Source of the DNA: Piper betle
Lineage: Eukaryota > Streptophyta > Magnoliopsida > Piperales > Piperaceae
DNA length: 64,000 bases
Assembly (NCBI GenBank): GCA_033002965.1
Contig: JAURVB010003056.1
Span: 124,001-188,000, forward strand
Direction: 5' to 3'
Shown here: positions 58,139-64,000 of the stretch, piece after piece
Layout: the number at the start of each line of letters is the position of its first letter
Position numbering within the stretch: position 1 is the stretch's first letter
Made by a program: the position numbers and the translations under genes
The notes under the pieces: generated by a model
What the model was told of the DNA's origin: nothing
Seen by the model: the letters and a program-made list of their open reading frames with translations, nothing else
Databases searched by the model: none

Positions 58139-60784
58139 ATGAAGAAGATGGCCGCCATCCTCGCCGCCGCGCTCCGTCGGAGAGCCGCCCGCTCCTTCTG
58201 CGGCCTCGCCGCGGAGGCCGTCAGCCCGGAGGCGGGGCGCTTCCGGGGCATTGAGGTGTTCGGGGCCAAGGAGTACGAGGACTACCGGCGGTCCCGCTAC
58301 GGGGAGATCACCCACAAGGCCGTCCTCGTCGACGCGACCGGGACCCTCCTCGTTCCGTCCCAGCCCATGGCCAAAGTTTGTATCTTTTGTATATTTTGTT
58401 GTGTTTGTTCATGGAGATATGCTCTGTTTTGTTGTTGTTATTGTTGATTTGGCTTTGGTATGTGGTAGATATATAGGACGGTCGGGGAGAAGTATGGAGT
58501 GGAGTACACCGAGGAAGAGATTCTGAGGCGCTACAGATGGGCTTATGAGCAACCATGGGGCCGGTCTCGACTGAGGTCAGTGTATTTCTTTGCTTTATCT
58601 ACTATTTGTACTGTAATGTGAAAGGAATTTTGTTTCTTCCATGCCTTTTGAGTGAAATGTGAAAACCTGTTTGGTAGATTTTATGTTTGTAACTGAAATG
58701 GACCACGTTGGCTGTTAGATTTTTTGTTTGTCACCGAAGTGAACTGCAACATGAGCAGGATGTTTGGAATGGGGAAATATGTTTGTTAAATTTTGTATTT
58801 GTAAAAGAAGTTGACCGAGTTGGTTGTTAAGCTTCTTGTTTTGGAACAGAAGTCCACATGGATAATAGAATGTTCGAAAAATGATAATCTGTTTGTTGTA
58901 TTTTGTCTTCATAACGTAAGTGGAGCAATCTGGTTGTTTAACTTTTCCTTCAAGATGGTTGTTGAATTTGTTGTTTGTGACAAACGGATGTCAAGGTTTT
59001 TAGACTGGATCTGTGAGTATTTTCTACAGTATGACTGTGGTTTACTGTGATTGCAGATATCAAAATGATGGAAGGCCCTTTTGGCAATTCATAGTCAGGT
59101 CGTCTACGGGATGCTCCAATCCTCAATACTTTGAAGAGCTTTACAATTATTACACGACTGACAAGGTCTTGTTTAGATGGTGTTCTTGTTTGTAAATGCA
59201 ATTGGTTGAACTGGAATTCTGATGTTTTGTTTGCTAATTTAGGCATGGCATTTTTGTGATCCGGAGGCAGAAAAGGTCTTCAAGGCACTTCGAAGAGCTG
59301 GTGTGAAGTTGGGCGTAGTATCCAACTTTGACACAAGATTGCGCCCTCTTTTGCAAGCTTTGCGGTGTGATCATTGGTTTGATGCAGTGATCATTTCAGC
59401 AGAGGTTGGTTTGCTTGAAAATGAAATTATTTGTCTGATTAAGACGGTACTGCATAGTTGTCATATGTCTTTGCTGAAAAATAAAAATTGGTATGGATTT
59501 TATGAAAGCTTAAGGAGCAGATTTCTAGAGATACTAAACACAAATAAACACAACATTCTTTTTTATTACACAATCAATTGTTCTTTGTTGATTCTGGATG
59601 TGAAAACAACTAAACCTTGCATTGGCTTTAATTTATTAAAAACTAGCGGCAATTTTTTTTATTTTTTCATGCAAAGCAACTAAATGAAGAAGTCAAGCCT
59701 CTACTTCCATAATTTCGGTTACATGGAATATCAAAATATACCATTTTTTTCCGGTAAATCGGAATCAAACTAATGGTGAGCTGAAACTCTGTTCGGTACC
59801 TCTGGTTTCGAACTAGCGTAATTTTCAATTATGTTGATTGGAATGGTTTGTGAGCCTGTATTCTACTTGCTGACAGCCTTATGCCTCCTGTATGAATGGA
59901 TTTTTTATGTGTATATCTGTTACCGGTGCTTAAGGCACACTTCTTAAATCTTGCCAAAGACATAATTGTGCCATTGATTCATATGAGTGTCGAGTTTTCT
60001 GTGCTAATATTTTATCTTCTTTTGTTAAGATCAGTATATATTCATCATGTTACTGTGTTCTTTAGTTCTTTTCTAGTTCTGCTTAGATTAAGGTCTAATG
60101 TATTGGCAACATTATTGACTCCAGGTGGCCGCAGAGAAACCAAATCCAACAATATTCGCAAAAGCATGTGAGCTTCTTGGAGTAAAACCTGAGGATGCTG
60201 TCCATGTGGGGGATGACCGAAGAAATGATGTATGGGGTGCTAGAGATGCAGGTTGTGATGCTTGGCTTTGGGGAAGCGATGTACACTCATTTAAAGAGGT
60301 AGTTGCATCAAATTAAGGATAATCATGTTATAAAAGTGTCCTGGTTATTTCAAAATGAGAACCTAGGTATTAATAGATTTGCTTAGACAGTAGAGCGTTT
60401 TTTCATAGACGATGGTGACACTGTTTATGCCAATGGTGATTTAGTGTGATAGATGATGTTATTGCTTCAAATAGGGGAACATTCTACAAAGATTTTATAT
60501 CATTCATTTGATTGTGATAAAAAATCAATTGGGCAGGCTTCATTTCTTGCTTCCCTTTCTTCTAAGTTCATTTATTCGGTTTTCCACAAGTATGATATTG
60601 ATACAAATTATGTTCTGGAATAAATTTAAAAAACATATAAGAAACTTCTTGAGGTGCTCAGAAAGACAAGATTTTCTGTGCTTGGAGTATTCATTGCAGA
60701 AGTTCTTGATCATTCCATCTTGTGATATCTGAAGCTATTGTTCTGGTGATGTAGGTTGCCCAGAGAATTGGTGTTCTAGTATGA
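58139..60784 (+). CDS. HAD-superfamily hydrolase, HDHD3-like (272 aa, six exons)
   Basis: Exons: 58139-58375, 58469-58575, 59057-59165, 59243-59404, 60125-60298 and 60755-60784, all GT-AG with matching phases. The 272-residue product opens with a basic, alanine-rich segment (MKKMAAILAAALRRRAARSF) that could be an organelle-targeting peptide. HAD motif I is VLVDATGTLL (residues ~61-70), motif II VVSNFD (~164), motif III VAAEKPNPTIF (~206) and motif IV VHVGDDRRNDVWGARDAG (~232-249). A helical cap lies between motifs I and II, as in HDHD3-like enzymes. Motif I normally reads D-x-D-G-T; here the second Asp, the usual general acid in phosphatases, is Thr. The nucleophile Asp is kept. Substrate unknown. 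An in-frame ATG exists at 58004, but TATATA at 58086 and the basic leader favour 58139; 58148 is also possible. Confidence 0.88.
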
Positions 60785-61690
60785 GGAACTCCCAACAAAC
60801 TTCTTCTTGCACTTTGTTTATGGACAGTTTGTTCTAGTTTTCTTTCATCTTTCTTTGCTGGTCGCTAGCCGTAGTTGGAAGAGAAACTTGCTTGTAAATA
60901 TCGAAGGCACTGCCATGTTTGATTAGCTTTATTCTTGTATGAGGATGTTTATTATGTTGTGTAGGTGCATGCTTCGAACTTCAAATGTCATTTTTTTCTT
61001 CTTTCTAGAAGGCAGATTAAATAGTGTTGAATTAAATCCCTTTCACAGGCTATTGATGTCATTACCCAGATGCCATGTATCCGAGAACACTATATATGAT
61101 TAGATTTTTATTAATATAGGTATATATTATATATAAAAAGCCAAATGGATATTAATAATTCCAAATGCAAGATTGATGAATCAAACCATCATATCGTATG
61201 CAAATTGAAACAGCAAGAACCATCTAGAGATCACGTTCTCGAGTCAATATGAATGCAAAATTAAACGACAAAAAAATGCTCAAAAAACACTAAATATATT
61301 ACAGTGCATGGAATCATACAACTTCGATCTACAACTGCCCATGCATCCAACTTAGGTATAGATATATATAAAAACCTCCTTCTACACGCCATTGCCCACA
61401 TAATAACAATAGTCGACACAAACATGAAACAACATTGAGAATTCAACATACATATATGACAAAAAAAGAGAGAGCAAAATGCAATTATAGAAACATATAT
61501 TCTCAATTTTTTGGCCTGCATATTTTTATCTTGATATATATATATATATATATATATAGATATATGATTTGTATGAAACACTCTTTATGATTAACAAATG
61601 TTTACATTCTTAGAAAAGCTACGTCTCCCCCATGCATGCAACCCCAAAAGGCCATATTTTCGTTTTCTACGTTTCTTCCACATCCATGGC
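60785..61690. other. Intergenic between convergent genes
   Basis: The first ~250 bases are probable 3' UTR of the HAD gene. A (TA)11 tract lies at 61537-61558. No other feature seen. Confidence 0.4.
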
Positions 61691-61697
61691 GATTGGA

Positions 61698-63611
61698 CTA
61701 GCTAGAGCTTGGGAAGAGAAAAATGATTAAATGGGTCGTCTTAGTATCCGATGTAGATGGGCGGTGGAGGGAGGCGTACGAGATCCCACGCTCCGGCGGG
61801 AGGATGAAATCGTCCGGCGACGGCGGCGGCAGCGACGGCTCGCAGTCAGGCGGGGGTGGTGGTGGTGGGGATGGTTGGCAGTCTGGCGGCGGAGGTGAAT
61901 GGACAGGTGGTGGCGGGGAGAGGACCGGCGGAGGAGGTGAGCGGACCGGCGGAGGAGGTGAATGGACCGGCGGCGGTGGCGAGCGGACCGGTGGAGGAGG
62001 TGGCGGGGAGTGGACGGGTGGTGGTGGTGAGTATACCGGAGGAGGCGGGGAAGGTGAAGGCGGGGGCGGTGAGTAGACTGGCGGAGGTGGAGAATAAACC
62101 GGCGGCGGCGGCGGTGGAGAGTAGACCGGCGGAGGTGGAGAATAAACCGGCGGCGGGGGCGGAGAGTAGACCGGCGGAGGTGGAGAATAAACCGGCGGAG
62201 GCGGCGGAGAGTAGACCGGCGGAGGTGGCGAATAAACCGGCGGCGGCGGTGGTGAAGAGTAGACCGGCGGGGGAGGTGAATAAACCGGCGGCGGCGGCGG
62301 CGGTGGCGACCCAACCGTCGGAGGAGGAGGCGGGGAGCGCCGGAAAATGACCGGCAATGGAATGTACGGCTCCGGCGCCGGTGCCGGCGCAGGGGTGGGG
62401 ATGGGGTGGCGCCGAGGAGCAGCACCACCGCATTGAGCCTCCCTGCTACAGTCCACCGGCTTGTTCACCACGGCGGCGCACTCGCTTGCCGACCTCTGAC
62501 TCGGCCGCTCCGGCAAACAGTTGCCGGCGTCATCAAACACCACCCGCGACCCCTTCCTGGGCACACACTCGAACCCTTGCCCCTTGAAATAATTGTCCGA
62601 GTACGTGAAGTTAGACAGCTCCGGCAGCAGGCAGACGGCGTCGGGCACGAACCCAGTGAACCTGTTGCCGGAGATGTCCAGCTCCCTTACCATGCTCAAC
62701 TCGGAGAGGCTCTTGGGTATGACCCCGGTGAAGGAGTTCCAGGACGCGTCGAGAACAGTGAGGTTGGACAGCTTGCCGAGTTCGGGTGGGAGGCAGCCGG
62801 AGAGGTCGTTGTTGAGGAGGATGAGCTCGTTCAAGGTGTGGGCCATTTTTCCGACGGTGGTCGGGACGCAGCCGGAGAACTTGTTGTTGGCGAGGACGGC
62901 GACGGAGACGGTGGAGTTGCCGAGCGTGTCGGGGAGTTGTGAGTGGAATCGGTTGTGGTTGAGGAAGAGCGCGTCGAGGTCCTTGTCGAATAACTCGGCC
63001 GGCAATGGGCCTTCCAACTCGTTGTATCGGAGGTCCAAGTACTTGAGTGCGGGTAGGGCCAGGACGTGCTCCGGGAATGGGCCCACGAAGCGGTTGTTGC
63101 TTAGGTCCAGCTCGTGGAGGAGGCTCAGCCGGGAGAAGCTCTTGGGGACAACCCCGCAGAAGCGGTTGGAGTTGATGTGGAGCAGGGCGAGGTCGGTTAG
63201 CAGGCCCAGCTCGGCCGGAAGGTAACCCGCCACATCTCCGTGGTTGAGGTCGAGCCCGGCGACGACATTGATGGTCGGGTCGTCGAGGGCCTCGGCACAA
63301 AACACGCCGGTGTAGGCGCACACGTCGGGTCCTGCCCAATTGCCAGTTATGTTGAGCGGGTCCGAGAAAATGGCCTGTTTCCATGTCTGGAGGGCAACGT
63401 AGGCCCTCTTGAGCCGAGAGTTGGCGAATGTGAAGCCAAACTGTCCGATATCGATGTTAAAATCGAAATCAAAGGAGAGGTCACCGCCCTCACGGAAGGT
63501 GAGGAGCTGGCGGCCGGCAATGGAGGAGGCCTCCGCATCGGTAAGGCCATGCACGGCAGAGAGGGTGGCGAACACGGAGAGGAGGAGTAGGTGACCGGAG
63601 GAGGCCCGCAT
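61698..63611 (-). CDS. Leucine-rich repeat extensin (LRX), 637 aa as read
   Basis: LRX proteins are secreted, with LRRs that bind RALF peptides and an extensin tail that cross-links into the cell wall. Single exon, ATG at 63611. Signal peptide MRASSGHLLLLSVFATLSAVHG; N-terminal region with LKRAYVALQTWKQAIFSDP and NWAGPDVCAYTGVFC; about ten LRRs (residues ~115-350); a cysteine-rich hinge (CVPRKGS...ECAAVVNKPVDCSREAQCGG); a Pro/Ala linker; then an extensin tail of S-P-P-P-P and VYSPPPP blocks (~420-600). The last 25 residues (LHRPSTSDTKTTHLII...) are not LRX-like. One extra C in the run complementary to GGG 61769-61771 would give Y-A-S-P-P-P-P-I-Y-I-G-Y and a stop at 61741, an LRX-like end. Vegetative or pollen class cannot be decided here. 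Confidence 0.9.
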   Translation of the reverse strand: MRASSGHLLLLSVFATLSAVHGLTDAEASSIAGRQLLTFREGGDLSFDFDFNIDIGQFGFTFANSRLKRAYVALQTWKQAIFSDPLNITGNWAGPDVCAYTGVFCAEALDDPTINVVAGLDLNHGDVAGYLPAELGLLTDLALLHINSNRFCGVVPKSFSRLSLLHELDLSNNRFVGPFPEHVLALPALKYLDLRYNELEGPLPAELFDKDLDALFLNHNRFHSQLPDTLGNSTVSVAVLANNKFSGCVPTTVGKMAHTLNELILLNNDLSGCLPPELGKLSNLTVLDASWNSFTGVIPKSLSELSMVRELDISGNRFTGFVPDAVCLLPELSNFTYSDNYFKGQGFECVPRKGSRVVFDDAGNCLPERPSQRSASECAAVVNKPVDCSREAQCGGAAPRRHPIPTPAPAPAPEPYIPLPVIFRRSPPPPPTVGSPPPPPPPVYSPPPPVYSSPPPPPVYSPPPPVYSPPPPPVYSPPPPVYSPPPPPVYSPPPPVYSPPPPPPVYSPPPPVYSPPPPSPSPPPPVYSPPPPVHSPPPPPPVRSPPPPVHSPPPPVRSPPPPVLSPPPPVHSPPPPDCQPSPPPPPPPDCEPSLPPPSPDDFILPPERGISYASLHRPSTSDTKTTHLIIFLFPSSS

Positions 63612-63826
63612 TGTGATGGCAGCTAGGCCTCCTTGGACAAGGCCCCAAAGACTGCTGCTAATATTCTAACAAAGAGGTATTTGAGGGAAAGGGAGAAAAG
63701 GAGGTGGTTATGGGAGAAAGAAATTGGTGGCTGGAGGGTTTGGGAGGTTTCGGCCATTCATCTTTCCCACCATTCGTCGTCGACGGTTTAATTCGGTTAT
63801 AGTTTACCCACCTGTTAAAGGCTGTC

Positions 63827-63834
63827 TATATAAG
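63827..63834. promoter_or_regulatory. TATA box between divergent genes
   Basis: TATATAAG on the plus strand reads CTTATATA on the minus strand. It lies 216 bp upstream of the LRX ATG and 148 bp upstream of the plus-strand ATG at 63982. It fits the plus-strand gene better in sequence but could serve either. Confidence 0.4.
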
Positions 63835-63981
63835 GGGAGTGGTTTCCTTTGTTTTGCTTCTTTTAGATTCTCATGTTGTTGGTCTGCTCGGTAGGCGTGT
63901 TGACTCCCAATGCACAAGCACCACAACACTGCAGGCACAAACCCATGAGCTCAAAAACCACCAGAAAAACACCAAATCAAC

Positions 63982-64000
63982 ATGGAGAAGAGAGCCATAT
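63982..64000 (+). CDS. Possible start of a divergent gene (cut by window end)
   Basis: ATGGAGAAGAGAGCC (M-E-K-R-A...) follows an A/C-rich leader (CACCAAATCAAC) and a TATATAAG box 148 bp upstream. Only six codons are visible, so the product is unknown. Confidence 0.3.

Noticed and set aside
61723..62942. Gly-rich and Ala/Val-rich plus-strand frames
   Set aside because: Antisense or shifted shadows of the LRX extensin and LRR coding sequence.
1..64000. CRISPR, prokaryotic operons, prophage
   Set aside because: Introns, LTR retroelements and gene families are all plant nuclear; the tandem repeats seen are minisatellites without spacer structure.

Overview
This window is nuclear DNA of a flowering plant. 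Spliced GT-AG genes with GC-rich first exons and AT-rich later exons, together with the gene set (a TRAUCO/ASH2 tail, a plant L10K-type small protein, a bHLH factor, an F-box/SNF2 helicase relic, a HAD phosphatase, an LRR-extensin), suggest a monocot, though this is inference. About half of the window is transposon-derived.

Layout. 1-3.6 kb: last exon of a TRAUCO/ASH2-like gene, then a four-exon L10K-type gene carrying a one-base frameshift and a duplicated exon. 7.4-8.8 kb: a two-exon bHLH gene with a duplicated 3' end. 11.1-11.9 kb: a fold-back element in a (TA)n tract. 12.3-19.5 kb: an old ~2.9 kb solo LTR interrupted by a younger member of its own family (12.6-15.6 kb) and by an Athila-type solo LTR (16.3-17.7 kb). 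19.8-25.6 kb: a broken but still intron-containing F-box/SNF2/CW/RING helicase gene. 26.9-30.9 kb (minus): a conserved plant protein of unknown function in six exons, one base short in one exon. 32.5-35.4 kb (minus): a third member of the ~2.9 kb LTR family. 39.6-41.2 kb: a hAT-like element carrying a piece of that LTR. 43.6-49.1 kb: an Athila-type element with LTR and gag-protease but no reverse transcriptase or integrase. 49.2-53.9 kb: a complete but decayed chromodomain-type Ty3/gypsy element on the minus strand, with a solo LTR inside it. 55.9-57.1 kb: two more fold-back elements in (TA)n. 58.1-60.8 kb: an intact six-exon HAD hydrolase. 61.7-63.6 kb (minus): an intronless LRR-extensin, with a possible divergent gene starting at the window's right end.

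The genes do not form a pathway. Two themes stand out. First, three fold-back elements, unrelated in most of their sequence, share one design: insertion in (TA)n, a nearly palindromic GATY-N-ATC motif close to each end, and a GC-rich core. Second, three otherwise sound gene models each lack exactly one base in a homopolymer, which points to uncorrected long-read indels rather than to three independent pseudogenes. The helicase locus, by contrast, has many lesions and is a real pseudogene. No RNA genes or CRISPR-like arrays were seen.
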